64,000 nt of DNA from Hypholoma sublateritium FD-334 SS-4 (GCA_000827495.1 KN817529.1:434001-498000); one strand, 5' to 3'. Shown: positions 24,714 to 40,132, counted from the stretch's first letter. The notes: generated by a model not told the origin, from the sequence alone. Numbers and translations are program-made.

Positions 24714-26802
24714 ATGTCGCTGCCGGTATCATATTCCTCTGATGAGGAGGACATTGTATCATCGGTGAAAACGGATGCTTTTGGTCTGTCTGCCCTCCCA
24801 ATCGCGAAGAAAGCTCGCGTTGACGAAATCCAGACCGTCAGCGCAGATGCCGCGCCACATGTCCTTGCAGAGGTCAGTGCATTCGCAGCGTTCTCACATA
24901 TCCCGTTGCTCATATGAACGTTGCAGGACCCTCTGAACATGACATCTCTGATTACTCGTCCAAGTGACACACAAATGAACGTGAACATCCCGTACAAAGA
25001 CATGGTTCTTCCCATCCAAGGGCCAGCAAACCCATTTGGAGACAGAGGGCGCTTCCAAAATCAAAATGCACTCGCCGGCCATGTCGAGGAGCAATCAATG
25101 TCCGAGCATGCATTCCGAACACAGCATTTGACCCACGCGATTCTGGGATACTCTGCCAACCCATCTATAGACCCGAACGCGCCAGCCATCCTGGGCTCTT
25201 TTGAGAATGCCGAGGCAAACAAGTTTGCGACCATTGATACTCTGCGGCCGACCCGGAATCAAAAACGCGAGCTGAAACGGAAACGTAAACAAGGAGGTGC
25301 TGTTGATATCGTTGACGGGGACGGGGCTTATGTGGGACCCTGGGCGTCATGGGAAGGAGAAGAACCCCAGCAACACTTCTTGGCCGGCTTAGAAGGAACG
25401 GGCGACGGAGAAGAAGAAGACGAGGAGGAAGAGGAAGAACCCACGCAGGCTGTGGTGAGGAAAGGGAAGCCAAAGCGCGCCATCGAGACCCAAGAACATT
25501 CGGTATTCCATGGCAAGTCTATGACGGACTACCAAGGACGAACATACATGTCTCCACCTATCGCCGAAAATCCTCATCTTCTGCAAGAAGCTGGTTCCCA
25601 AGAGTGTTTCATTCCCAAAGCTTGTGTCCACACATGGACTGGACACACTCAAGGCGTTTCTGTCATTCGCACCTTCCCGGAGACAGGACATCTGTTGTTG
25701 AGCGGCTCTATGGACACCAAGATCAAGGTAGGTCTCCGTTTCCACATCACTCACAGCGTGGTTAAACTATTCCTCAGCTTTGGGATATCTATACACACGG
25801 AAATTGTCTGAGAACCTTCCATGGCCACACTAAAGCCGTTAAAGACGTTTCGTTTTCTAACGACGGCCGCCAATTCTTATCCTGCGGTTATGACCGTCAG
25901 ATGAAACTTTGGGACACAGAAACTGGACAATGTCTGAAGCGCTTCAGCAATGGAAAGATCCCATATGTGATTCGTTTCCACCCTGATCAGGATAAACAGA
26001 ACATATTTCTCGCGGGCATGTCAGATAAAAAAATCATCCAAGTATGTTTTCTAAAAATAGGGGAGTATTTTGTGGCTAAATAAAATCTGTAGTACGACAT
26101 GAATTCCGGCGAGATCACCCAAGAATACGACCAGCATCTGGGGCCAGTGAACACAATCACATTCGTCGATGAGAACCGACGTTTCGTTACGACCTCCGAC
26201 GACAAGACCATACGTGCCTGGGATTTCGATATTCCTGTAGTGATCAAATATATTGCTGAGCCACACATGCACTCCATGCCTGCCGTCACTCTACATCCGT
26301 CGAGTGCGTTTTTTCCCTTTCCTTCCTCGGTACCTAGTTAAAATAACTGACATCCATTTTACACAGAAAAATATTTCGCCGCCCAGTCACTTGATAATCA
26401 GATCCTGATTTATAGCACGGATAACTTCCGGCAGAACCGCAAGAAGCGGTTTGCTGGGCATTCAGTTGCTGGCTATGCCTGTCAGGTCGGATTCTCACCG
26501 GATGGAAAATGGATCAGTAGTGGAGACGGCGAAGGCAATATTGTCTTTTGGGACTGGAAGACGGGTCGGATTAAGTCGCGTTTAAAGGCTCATTCGAAGG
26601 TCGTTATCACTCATGAATGGCTACCGCATGATACTGTGAGTCCTCAGCACCACTATCCCCGCACAGGATGCTCATATTTTCTTCCTACTTGCCGCCAGTC
26701 CAAAGTCATCACCGCGTCATGGGATGGCCTGATCAAGCTTTGGGTAAGTACCCCAGCCTCTAAAATTGTCTTGCACCACTCATACAACGCACCCAGGATT
26801 AA
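24714..26802 (+). CDS. PRP17: Pre-mRNA-processing factor 17 (Cdc40), WD40 splicing factor
   Basis: Seven exons (24714-24872, 24927-25727, 25778-26041, 26093-26303, 26367-26635, 26699-26743, 26797-26802) give 584 residues. The N-terminal third matches the Prp17 pattern: [36 protein letters not shown], then a basic patch, [15 protein letters not shown] and an acidic run. The C-terminal half carries WD40 repeats starting [20 protein letters not shown] and ending [17 protein letters not shown]. The final exon is only two codons (Asp, stop), which fits homologues that end in LIKLWD. Prp17 acts in the second catalytic step of splicing. Confidence 0.95.
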
Positions 26803-28394
26803 TCACTTTAAATGTTACTGTAACACTACAATGTAGAAGTCACCATGACATCATGATCCGATTCCACTACGTGCTTATTTCTATCAGACTCAAGAATCAG
26901 ATGAGCTTCTTGTTCAGGCTTGTTCTCACACTTTCTTCATATGTTTGTCCTGAAAGAGCTGATATGTTTATCATGAAGAAGTTGACAACACACTGTAACC
27001 TCTAAACTAAGACGAAACAATACAACAAGCAGTGCAACAAGCATCCCGAACTGGTTATCAATCCCGCCCGTGATTTTGTTCGCCTCCGTTCCGTTCTCCC
27101 TTGGTTTACTACTGTGTGGTAGGTGCTTCTAGTGTCAGAAGGCATCATCTTTCGATATACTTGGTTTCAGATTATAATGACCTGACGAACGGGCCAACTC
27201 AAGTGCCTGGCCGGACTGAACATCAGCGGCATGGATTGGATTCCGCAGTCTCGGTTTGGCTGTACTCCAGCGCAATAAATGACCGGAGGAAAAAATCGAC
27301 ACATTCAGGTTTTTTTTTCATCAATGTAAATTTAGGCATCGCAAAGAACGGCCTGTGCTCTCTTGTGCTATATTAAACTCGCCAGCTGGAAAAACATAAC
27401 ATGACCGCAACTTCAATTCTAGGGTGGCTCTATTTCCAACTTGACCGTGGTACGTTTTGCCGAGAAAACTTGCCGCGAAATATATCCGAATCAGGTACGA
27501 ATTCTCCACGTTCAAAATGTGCTCAAGTCCTTGGGGATGATATTTCGAGAGTGCTGCGACTTACTCACTTATTCTATTTTATGTGCGCCCAGAGCATCCT
27601 CATACTCTTCAAAGCACTGGCAACTCTAGAATAATTGCGAAACCGCTCTCGTTGACGTCAAGTTTACGTGGAGTATGCTGCTGTCAACGTGACGATGGAC
27701 CACATCGCCTCGTCATTGATATCTGCCGTTACGAAAGACAGTGATTCGTCAACCCAATCAGACGATAATACATCGTCAGTGAATGGAGAAACTCGCGCCG
27801 AATATTGCTCCTGCGCAGGCCCTACGTGCGAAGAAGCTAAAGGCACAACCAAAGCCTGTTCACTCGATGATCGAAAGGAAGCTTGATTTAAGGAGACTGT
27901 GTGAGTACTATTATTTCTAGGTACCGTTCATTGATCTGGGGATTTACTTCGCACAAGATATCCCCGGGTTTCGTCACGGCTGCGGTTACTGAGGCGAGAA
28001 GTTACCTGAAGTTACCTATGCTTAGCAGGCACCGCGATACGCCGCGATGGTATCTAGACCTCAATCCCCTCGCAGAACCAGCGCATAGCTCGCATGATAT
28101 CAGGCTGTCCGTGCTTACGAGTGCCGCGCACATGTGGAGGACCCGGAACATCTTTTTTCGCAGAAACGGCAGAATTAGTACCGACAGGTGTCATGAGAGA
28201 CGCATGTTACCAACTGGCCAAAATAGGACAACCCATGGGAAACACTGACAGGATGCCCACAGATCCAGATGAGGAAGGCATCCCTCTGCCCCGAGTGGCA
28301 AACACACGGGACTCGGAATTGATGTTAAGTACGCATAAAAGCAATTGCTTAGCCGCACCTCTCCATCACTCACTCCACATCCCTCCGCTCAGCC
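26803..28394. other. Intergenic, 1.6 kb
   Basis: There is no recognisable coding sequence or RNA gene. An ATG-initiated frame at 27668-27886 (72 codons, acidic and Ser/Thr-rich) has no family resemblance and no adjoining exon. The right end is the upstream region of the secreted repeat precursor. Confidence 0.5.
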
Positions 28395-28904
28395 ATGCTA
28401 TTCCCCTCCCGCTATCTTACTGTTATCTCGCTGTTCCTGCTCACGTCGACCGTGGCAGCTGCCCCGGTGAGCCTCTTACTTGATTTACGCCGCTCCGTCG
28501 CCCTCAATAACTAATATACATTACTTGGCCAGATCCCGGAGGCTGGCGGCGTCGGTAGCGGAACAACAGACTGGAAACGCGGTAGCGGTACAACGGACTG
28601 GAAACGTGGGAGCGGCACAACGGACTGGAAGCGTGGTAGCGGCACAACGGACTGGAAGCGCGGTAGTGGCTCGAGCGACTGGAAACGCTCAGACGATGTC
28701 GAGGTTCGGGGGTCCAGCACCGAAGATTGGAGGCGGGAAGAGGCAGAAATTGATGCCAGGGGGTCGTCAACGGAAGACTGGCGACGGGGGTCGTCAACGG
28801 AAGATTGGCGACGGGGGTCGTCGACGGAAGATTGGAGACGTGGGTCATCAACGGAAGATTGGAGACGGGAAGCGGAGAACGACGAGCGCGCCTCGGATTG
28901 GTGA
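28395..28904 (+). CDS. Secreted precursor of tandem nine-residue peptides with dibasic (Kex2-type) sites
   Basis: Two exons (28395-28466, 28533-28904) give 147 residues. Residues 1-23 (MLFPSRYLTVISLFLLTSTV then AAA) are a signal peptide ending near A-A-A-P; the intron sits exactly after it. The mature part is repetitive: four copies of GSGTTDWKR, one GSGSSDWKR, a spacer SDDVEVR, one GSSTEDWRR, a spacer EEAEIDAR, four more GSSTEDWRR, then EAENDERASDW-stop. Every unit ends Trp plus Lys-Arg or Arg-Arg, the recognition pattern of the Golgi protease Kex2. The expected products are seven-residue peptides GSGTTDW and GSSTEDW. This is the architecture of Kex2-processed repeat proteins (yeast alpha-factor precursor, Ustilago Rep1, ustiloxin-type RiPP precursors). 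I do not recognise this core. Nothing in the window encodes a UstY-like (DUF3328) or tyrosinase partner. Function is unknown: signal peptide, surface peptide or RiPP are all open. Confidence 0.85.
28554..28688 (+). repeat. Five 27-bp tandem repeats, GSG(T/S)(T/S)DWKR units
   Basis: Five in-frame 27-nt units within the secreted precursor; the first four encode identical peptides and the fifth changes TT to SS. Base changes between units are mostly synonymous (for example CGC/CGT, AAA/AAG), which suggests the peptide is selected. Confidence 0.92.
28710..28868 (+). repeat. Second 27-bp repeat family, GSSTEDWRR units (1 + 4 copies)
   Basis: One unit at 28710-28736 and four contiguous units at 28761-28868, split by a 24-nt acidic spacer. 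All five peptides are identical although their codons differ (TCG/TCA, GAC/GAT, CGA/AGA). The cleavage pair is Arg-Arg instead of Lys-Arg. Confidence 0.92.
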
Positions 28905-30577
28905 TTGGATTCCCTCATCGTGAGTCGACCTATTGTCCGCTGTACATCAGGATGCTAATGTCAAGCGCGACAACAGCCAGTGGACTGTAGTGGACATTTA
29001 CTAGTACGTTTCCCGGTTGGCGCTGCGCCTCGGGAGCAAAACAAAACGACTCCTGGTACCCAGCCGGCGACCCCGATTCATTCCTGCACACTATGTATCA
29101 AATTTGCATACCCTTTATCCTTTGGCGACCTAATGCCTAACGCTCCTTATCCTTAGTTATACTTCAGTTCGTTCCTCGCCGGATTGGCAGGACCCCACAA
29201 TCCCTGTTGTTTTAGGTAGTTCTGACTATGATTATTCCTCTCTTGATTCTTGCTTCCATTTGCGACGACAAGGGTTCGTTCAATGTTTGACCTCAAGGAT
29301 TCAGTGTAACCTCAAAAATGTTTGATTGATTGATCATATTGATGCGCAGCGGTCGACCGCGAAAAGGAATCCCAAATCCGACCTTCGGCTCGCACAGCCC
29401 AAAACAGCATGGATCTTCCGCTCTCATGGCATTACCCTGGAACGGAAGGAGTTATCTACGTCAGATCCGAGCTGATACTGAACATCCCGTGTCTCTCTGT
29501 TAACCAGCGTGAACACTGCTTCAAGATTGTGGGCAGTGCTCCATTAGGCCAATGAACCGCAAGGCGGGGGTCTGGTGGACAAGGCAGGTGGCATTGTCTC
29601 TGTAATCTCGACGTGTTTTCTGTTGGGAAACGTGAGGAGATAAAGGGGAACAAATTTTTGCTCAGATATAGGCCAATTCGGGAGCATGACTGTTCATTAT
29701 AGGACTCCCGAAAGTTCGGGAAGGTCCCATGAAGGGATTTACGGGAAAGTGCGGGTAAAAATATAACGGCCGTTGCGTGGTATATGTATAGCTTTTTGCG
29801 TTCGCAGTGGAACAAGCTTCTGTGAACATCTATCTTACTAGAGACGACAACAATTGTCAAGGAGAGTTGGTGTGAGACGTAAGATATTTTCGCCGCACAA
29901 GACTGCGACGCTGGTCGAGGATGCAGCAGAGGTAAGAAGCTTGTGAGAATGCGAATAATGTCACCTGTCGTGAGTTGCTTGGTGCTTATCATGATAAACG
30001 GACTGCATGTTGAGGTGAGAAGCGAGGGAAAGGTTGAGTGTATATGGCGAAGATGGCCTTGGGTGTCCACAGCCAGCTGGGAAATGGACCCCAACACTTC
30101 GGAGTCCGTTTGCTATGAGCACACGGACAGATCAAGTAACGCCTCTCCTGAGAGCAGATAAAGCTGCGGAGAAAAGGAAATAAGGCCTATATTTTCATCG
30201 ATATCTTCCGCAGTACGGCATAAGCATGTGAGCGTCGGACTGCCCGCTGAATGGTATGTCAATAATCCGTTTCTAGCGCTGATGAGAGTCCGCCGACGTG
30301 GTATAGCCCGGTTCCGTTTAATGTAGCATGTCTTGAGTAATTCAGACGGAGAATAAGCCTTTATACGGTAGAGAGACGAGACTGACGGTGGCTCAACGGT
30401 GGCTGGCTGGGCATACATGGATGTTTGGCGGACGTTGAGTTGGACAAGTTCATGCCATCGCCGGTCCGTCACTACCGCTGCTTGTACCTGCTTGGCTGTG
30501 CTTGTTACAATTGACGCGACTTGTCGCGTTTTTGCAATTAGGGTCGTAACTCTGACTGCAACCTCCTCCTCGCCGCC
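28905..30577. other. Intergenic, 1.7 kb
   Basis: A 213-codon open frame on the minus strand (30097-29456) has no family motif or codon pattern I can support. Otherwise there is no gene, RNA or repeat signal. The right end holds the MCM3 promoter. Confidence 0.45.
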
Positions 30578-33413
<2,836 letters not shown>

Positions 33414-36400
33414 GATCTCGCTGTGTATCAGGTTACCCCTTGTACTCTGGATTATATTGGTTGTTTTTAGTTAGCTTGTACTTGCTGTGTGTAATTTATT
33501 GATCTCCGTGCTTGTGGTGTTGATCTTGACGCGAACTTGTTGCCTTGACTTTCCGTGGCATACAGGCGCTGAACGGCCGAGACGTATGGCGGGTCATCAT
33601 GATTCTGGTTCATGATCGGTTACAGGGAGCATCGATTGTCGATCGGATAAAATAGAACAGGCGCGCAACCCGCGCCAATAGGTCCCGTAGGCTTCGCACC
33701 CAAGTCTTCGAACCGCCTCTCAATGAGAATTTTGTGCCATTTGTTTACATAGCAAGACACCCAAAGTCCTGGACGTACATATGCTACACACCAAGTCAAA
33801 AGGCATTTTCAAGTCAGCCATCTGGGAGGGATATCTACATATGATTTTGAACCCATACTACGACGTCGAATAATGCCGTTTTTTAGGTTTCTGTTCTCCT
33901 TTTGAGACCGCGAGACACGTAGGTCGAAGTATTTTTGATTTCCCTCGGCCATTTGCGCAGCATGTATATCTTAGTGCTTACGCATCCAACACGCAGGCAA
34001 TGACAGTGATTCACCAGAAAACCCCGAAAGACAGAACGCATATAAAATACTTACCGCCGTCCAAAAGAACCAGACAGCCTGGTGTATCGCTTAGGCATGC
34101 GAGCCAGGACAAGATTTCTCCGAATCCGCGCTTGAAAGACAAAATTATGGCATTCCCACTCAGTCTCACCCCGTACCCCACGAGTGCTACCCAGAACCAC
34201 ACCGTGTCCTGGATAAGCTGACGTGGTAAAAACGCGGAGCGAGGAGGGCGATGCGGTGGCAGCTGCGCCAGATCAGTGCCGATGTGTTCCTGACAAGAGG
34301 CTATACGCTTGCAAAGCACTGAGGAAGGGTTGAAGAGCTCTTGGACTACTAGCTTGGCATACACCGCTTCGCCCGGGATACCAGCATTCGAGTGGCTCTT
34401 TCGTCGTTGGGTCGTCATCAATGTAGCGCCCAGAATAAATGGCGTCTGCTGACCTCTGCTAGTCCGAATACGACATGGCTCATCATGATTCGTGGTGGAT
34501 TAGGCAAATTCAGTGAGCATAGGCGCATCTAGAGACCAGGAAGGATGCGGGGCCAGCGTGTAAGATATGATGCGTGTAAGATATGATGGTGCTCTGGCGA
34601 ACCCAGGCGAAACGCGGGTGGTGGCAAAAAATAGAAAACTTTCTATCAGGCAGCGGGCTTTATTGACAGACACGAATGATACCCATGGGGCGACCCGGTG
34701 AGACGATGTCCGAATATTAGACAAGATGTCTGAACCAAGATAAGTGGTATCTGTACGCGGCTACATCCTGTTTTTCGAGTCCTGAAAACGAGCACTCGTC
34801 CGCCGGTGAGTATTTTTGGCGTCGGAATTTAGAGCATATTTCAGTTTGTGCTGTGTGTATTCCACGGAGCTACGTTGCGCTTTGAACCGTGGAGGTCCAA
34901 TCTCATTTAGCCGAAAATACCTTGGTCGATGAGGCATTGTAAATATGATAACCTGGTGGCGCATGTCAAGAGACAGAAGCATTTCGTAAATAATAACGAG
35001 CTCACATCATGCTTTGTTGAGTGGCTATATGGTCGCAGTGAATTGATCCGACCATTCTCGACATGTCTATAGGTCCTGCGAGCTTAAAAGCAAACAACAG
35101 TCCTGTCGATGCTTGGAGACTGTTTTTGGACCAGGGAGCTATAGGTCGTAGTGCTGCTATATGTATTTCGTGAGCTAGCCTATGGTCATCCAGAAATAAT
35201 TCATAGGTCTCGAATGCCTCTCGAGACTAAGTACCGGCCATTCGAAAGTCCGGAGGTGCGGCTTGTCCAAACTTCTGTCTATTCCTAGGAGATTATTTTC
35301 GAGCGAGGATCTAGAAAGGAGGGATATAGTGCACATGTAGGCCTAGGCCCAGAACGATTGTAGTCGAAAGTGCTGGCCATTTTGTGATATTTTTGACCCG
35401 TATAACGGAATTCTACCATACACTGAACAATTAGCATTCCTCAGAATCCCATCTCACCTTGATGCCTTGTCTTAGGCCCGCACTCTGAGCCGCCGGCCGA
35501 CGCTTGGCACATTCTTGTCGTTCTGCCTTACACAACTGCAATAGCCAAGCGTCCATTGGCGAGGGTTGGAGGGAACTTCGATTTTCAAGTTGTCGAAACC
35601 TTTGCGGCAGTGGTAAAAAATATATGCGCACAGTTATTGGGAGTCATGCGAAGCCAACCAGGTAGAGAGGTATTTTTGATATGAATCGACTCTAGACCTG
35701 AATACCACTTGCGAGTAAATTGAATTGAACATTGCACGTTAGAGAATCGAGCTGCATACATAGATAGCAGTCAGCACCAACATTTAACGAACAAGCTACA
35801 CACTGGTTCTGACAATTTACAACTCACCGGCGAATTGGAGAGCAGAGGGACATCAGTACTGACGAGATTCAAAGATGTTTGAACTTTGGAGTGCCGGGCA
35901 AACAAGATGGCTTGGTCCCAGCGGACGGTTGGCGGACGGTTTTCTCTTCATCAAACGAATAGTCGGTCTTTGTTCTTAATAATTGGACAAGGATAAACAC
36001 GGGACAGCAATATGTAGAGCATACCAAGAGCATGTTACAGTGGCACTGTCAGGCGTATGTAGGCATCGAATTTTTGAACGGCCAAGTCAAGGCACGAACC
36101 TGCACGAACAACCAACGAACAACTGATATTTACCAATACTGATCGGATATACGCGCCGAGCTGCGCGCCCGGTGTTCAAACGACTTTTTGGGGTTTCCTC
36201 GGCCAGGGGTTCCATTTCGTTGCCTCTGGTTGCCCTGGGGCGGAAGGTCTTCAGGAGTCTTCAGGTATATGCGCCACTTTACTATCTTGATCGTGAGCGC
36301 AGTTTTATATGTATCTAGAGGGCCGAGGCGCTGAACGTTGAACGCAGCGATGGATAATAATTTGCGCGATGATGCTTATTGGACCCGCGGACAGATATAA

Positions 36401-36986
36401 ATAGAGCCGAGCGACTCGTAGTTGTTCGTTATGGACCGCCCTCGTCTGTTACTTATGGTCTCCACGTTTGAGCATCTTTCTCGCGGCTGACGATGCAGAG
36501 AGAGTCCGCGAGAAATACCTGCCGAACCTTATCAGTGGAGAAAAGTCAAAACACACGTTGGAAGCTCTGGCCCCCGGTTTGTCTCCGGCAATTGGCCTCG
36601 GCGGAGCTGGACGCGTACATAGACAGGTTGGGAGACTTCGCGGTCGTATAGCAATTGGTAGATCTAATCCAAAATGTGGCCTGTTTGTTGTTCCGCATTG
36701 ATAGACAGAAAAATAGAAAAAAGTGCGAAAGAGACAGTCTTGGATCACAGTCCGTGCGCTGTGTATAAGGGGACAGCCGTCCGTTCGAACGTGCTCTTTC
36801 TTCTCCTTATCGATTGACTACTGATTACAGCTCGCCCCATCCATCACAACCCCGCAAGTTTGCCAGTCTTTGCGCAAGCCGAATTGCCCTCTAACTCCGC
36901 CGCTTCTTATTCCGCGATCTCAGTTTGCTAAAACCACGTCTGATCGCATTCCATCCTTAAACCACAACCACTACCTCTACCAAAAA
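33414..36986. other. Intergenic, 3.6 kb, no supported gene
   Basis: This is the longest gene-free stretch. It has short direct repeats (GTGTAAGATATGATG-type units near 34557-34587, CTTCAGGAGT near 36248-36264, GGCGGACGGTT near 35922-35941). A minus-strand open frame at 34421-34011 (136 codons, partly hydrophobic) matches nothing I recognise. I see no long terminal or inverted repeats. The right 600 bp belong to the pyruvate kinase promoter. Confidence 0.5.
36763..36770 (+). promoter_or_regulatory. TATA-like box upstream of pyruvate kinase
   Basis: GTATAAGG lies about 220 bp before the pyruvate kinase ATG and is followed by a pyrimidine-rich leader with a possible leader-intron acceptor (TGATTACAG). 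A second TATA-like site (ATATAAATAG) lies at about 36394. Confidence 0.4.
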
Positions 36987-39252
36987 ATGTATCCCGCTGA
37001 TGGAATTCGTTCTCAACTCGAGTGGAACTCGCAGCTGAGCACTGAGACTGCTCCTGTTGCAAGCGATGTGAACAAGCACAAACGCAAGGTACGCGTAGCG
37101 GCCGCTTCCAATTCGACCGACGTTGACATTTTCCAATCGCAATCGCAGACTGCCATTATCGCCACGATCGGTACGCTTCAACAACTTTATGGATCTTATC
37201 CCCTCGACTCATTTTTTCATTAAGGACCTAAGGTCAATACCGTTGAAAAGTTGGCTGATCTGCGACGCGCCGGTGTCAATGTTGGTGCGTGTCGTCATCG
37301 GTTGGAGGATATCTTCCAGATTCTGAGCCTTGGTCTAGTCCGCATGAATTTCTCCCATGGGTCCTATGAATACCACCAGAGTGTCATTGATAACACCAGG
37401 AAGATGATTGCGGGTGAGTTTCTCAATTGCAATATCTAGTCCAGATAGTCCAGACCCAGACACTCATTTCGCCAAAAAAAAAATCCCGAATACAGCGGAC
37501 CCCAGTGGCCGCCCAGTTGCGATTGCTCTAGACACCGTGAGTCGACAATTTGCTGTTCGTTGAACTGCTTCGATTGAGCTGCACAGAAAGGACCTGAAAT
37601 CCGCACAGGATTGACCAAGGAGGGCAAAGATGTATGTGATGACCCTTTAAAAACTCCCGCCCAGTGTTGATTGTGGATGATACAGTGGCCCATCCCCGCT
37701 GGACATGAGTTCATTGTTACCACTGACTCCCAATACTCGGAGACCTGCGATGGCAGTGTCATGTGGGTGGATTATGTTTGTCTGCTTTTTTCCGTCTAAT
37801 ATCAGCATCTAAATGAGCTACGATAGGCCAATCTGCCCAAGGTAACGGCGCCTGGGAAGCTCATATATGTTGATGATGGTATCCTCTCGCTGTTGGTCCT
37901 CGCCATTGACGGCCCTAACGTCCATGTCCGCGCTCTCAACAACGGCAACATCTCTTCCCGCAAGGGTGTCAACCTCCCCAAGACTGACGTCGATCTCCCT
38001 GCTCTCTCTGAGAAGGACAAGGCGGACCTGAAGTTCGGTGTGAAGAACGGTGTCGACATGATTTTTGCCTCTTTCATCCGCCGCGCTCAGGACGTTACGG
38101 ATATCCGTACCGTTCTTGGCCCCGACGGCGCAAACATCAAGATCATCGTCAAGATTGAGAACGAGCAGGGTGTTGCGAACTTCGATGAGATTCTCAAGGC
38201 GACCGACGGCGTCATGGTCGCACGTGGTGATCTCGGTATCGAGATTCCCGCAAGTCAAGTATTCCTGGCTCAAAAGATGATGATCGCGAAGTGCAACATT
38301 GTCGGCAAGCCCGTCATTGTCGCAACCCAGATGCTTGAGGTGTGTCCCTTCTACTGTTTTGATTTGCAGTGAACTCATCACATCCAAACAGTCGATGACA
38401 GTGAGTTTCATAGCGCGTTGGTATGTTTGTGGCTAAAATCTTTCTAGTACAACCCCCGCCCAACTCGCGCTGAAGTGAGCGATGTTGCCAACGCCGTTCT
38501 CGACGGTGCGGACTGCGTGATGTTATCAGGAGAAACAGCTAAGGGCAACTACCCTATCCAATCGGGTGGGTACTCGCAACTAAATTTTGTATGGAAAGTG
38601 CTAAATGTTGATTGCATATGCAGTTCTCATGATGGCAGAGACATGTCTTTTGGCTGAGGCCGCCATCTGCTACCCTCCTCTATTCGATGACATCAGGAGC
38701 ATTCAACCCCGTCCCACGGAGACTGCTGAAACTGTAGCCATCGCCGCTGTTGCGGCTGCGTCTGAACAAAGGGCCAGTGCCATCCTTGTTCTCTCAACGA
38801 GTGGTGAGACCGCACGGTTGATCTCGAAGTACCGCCCTGCTGTACCCATCCTCACTGGTATGTAATCGCAGAAAGGCATCATTTTGAAGGCTTATGGTTC
38901 TTGTAGTTACCCGTAACCAGCAAACCTCGAGGCAGATCCACCTGCACCGTGGATGCTACCCCTTCTGGTATCCGGAGCCCCGTGGTATTGAAAGCCACCA
39001 ATGGCAAACCGATGTATGTGATCTGTTTTACGAATGCAACGATTCTATGCTGACGCTCATCCGAAACAGGTTGACAACCGTATCCGCTTTGGCTTGAGGA
39101 ACGCGTTGGCGCTGAACCTCATCACACCCGGATCGATCATCATCGCTGTCCAGGGATGGAAGGGCGGTCTTGGCCACACCAACACCCTCCGTGTCCTCTC
39201 TGTACCCACGGAGAGCGCTGATCTCGAGCTCCAGCCTCTCGGCTCGTCTTAA
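36987..39252 (+). CDS. PYK1: Pyruvate kinase
   Basis: Thirteen exons (36987-37088, 37149-37170, 37225-37284, 37339-37413, 37496-37536, 37587-37631, 37686-37775, 37827-38339, 38392-38400, 38448-38565, 38624-38857, 38907-39013, 39070-39252) give 532 residues. The substrate-binding blocks are [38 protein letters not shown] and the active-site signature [20 protein letters not shown]. The C-terminal regulatory domain ends [20 protein letters not shown]. The enzyme turns phosphoenolpyruvate and ADP into pyruvate and ATP, the last step of glycolysis. Two exons are tiny (22 nt and 9 nt, the latter Ser-Met-Thr within [16 protein letters not shown]). Intron 1 is 60 nt, in frame and stop-free. Such fragmentation is unusual next to the long central exon. 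Confidence 0.96.
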
Positions 39253-40132
39253 AGGGAGGGCTATCACAGACTGTTAGATACTAAGATAGACAGGGTACCG
39301 TAAATATCGCACATCACCCATTAAATCGGGGACAGAATCGCAGAAATGTATGAAGAGCTAGTACTAGTAATATATTGATAACAATTGCGTGTATTAACTT
39401 CCGGTTCCCTTTATTCTAACCACATAATTTATCCACAAGGTAAGTAAAGCGAACTGGTAGTGCCATATACATTGACTGTTCTGATTTGAATTTAAAAACA
39501 CATTTCGAGAGGAGTGTGGCCCCTGCGAGGCTCGAGGTTCAGCGGCAAAACAGGACAACCTCGAAGCTATTTTCTTTTAATACTTACAAGATCATGTATA
39601 GGAGGCCAAACCGGCTATGTAGTGCAGGCCACCGAAGCTTGTGAGGCTTTTAATATTTAGCTGGCATGATCCTATACATGAAATATCCCCAAATGGTACA
39701 TATTACCATTTAAAGAGAGATCATGCCTTAAATAGTCATTGCCATTACACCAAGGAAAAATTATAGATTTACTAGATCTGAAGATTAGGATTTGCTTTAC
39801 TTTCTGCATTTCTCAAAGCCTCTGGTTCTTCGAAATAAATCAGGGATCAATTTCAAAGAGTAAAACTTGAATACATGCAAAGTATGTAAAAGAACGCCAA
39901 ACCTAGGAGCTGCGAACAAAATTAATCATACGCTGTACTAGAAATCCGTTTTGCATAAAATCTAACAAGTTTTTAGTGAATCAATTCGAAGCACAAGAAA
40001 AAATAAACAGGTATTTTCCTAGGCGTTCCCAGAGGGCCTCCGTGCGATAAATAGAATAGTTATTTAAAGCCTTGTTGCATACCCTGAAAATCACTTCCAT
40101 CTACTTAATTGACTGCGTAGTTCAACAGGGGA

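Noticed and set aside
28480..28923. Long open frames on both strands across the repeat precursor (for example minus 28918-28511)
   Set aside because: The repeat unit is 27 nt, so any frame that is open in one unit stays open in all. Only the plus-strand spliced reading has a signal peptide and dibasic sites.
29456..30097. 213-codon minus-strand open frame, briefly considered as a Pmp3-like membrane protein
   Set aside because: The resemblance is limited to a few residues (GDIIRI); there are no paired membrane segments of the family and no spliced form restores them.
34011..34421. 136-codon minus-strand frame with hydrophobic parts
   Set aside because: It has no family motif, no adjoining exon and a composition expected by chance.
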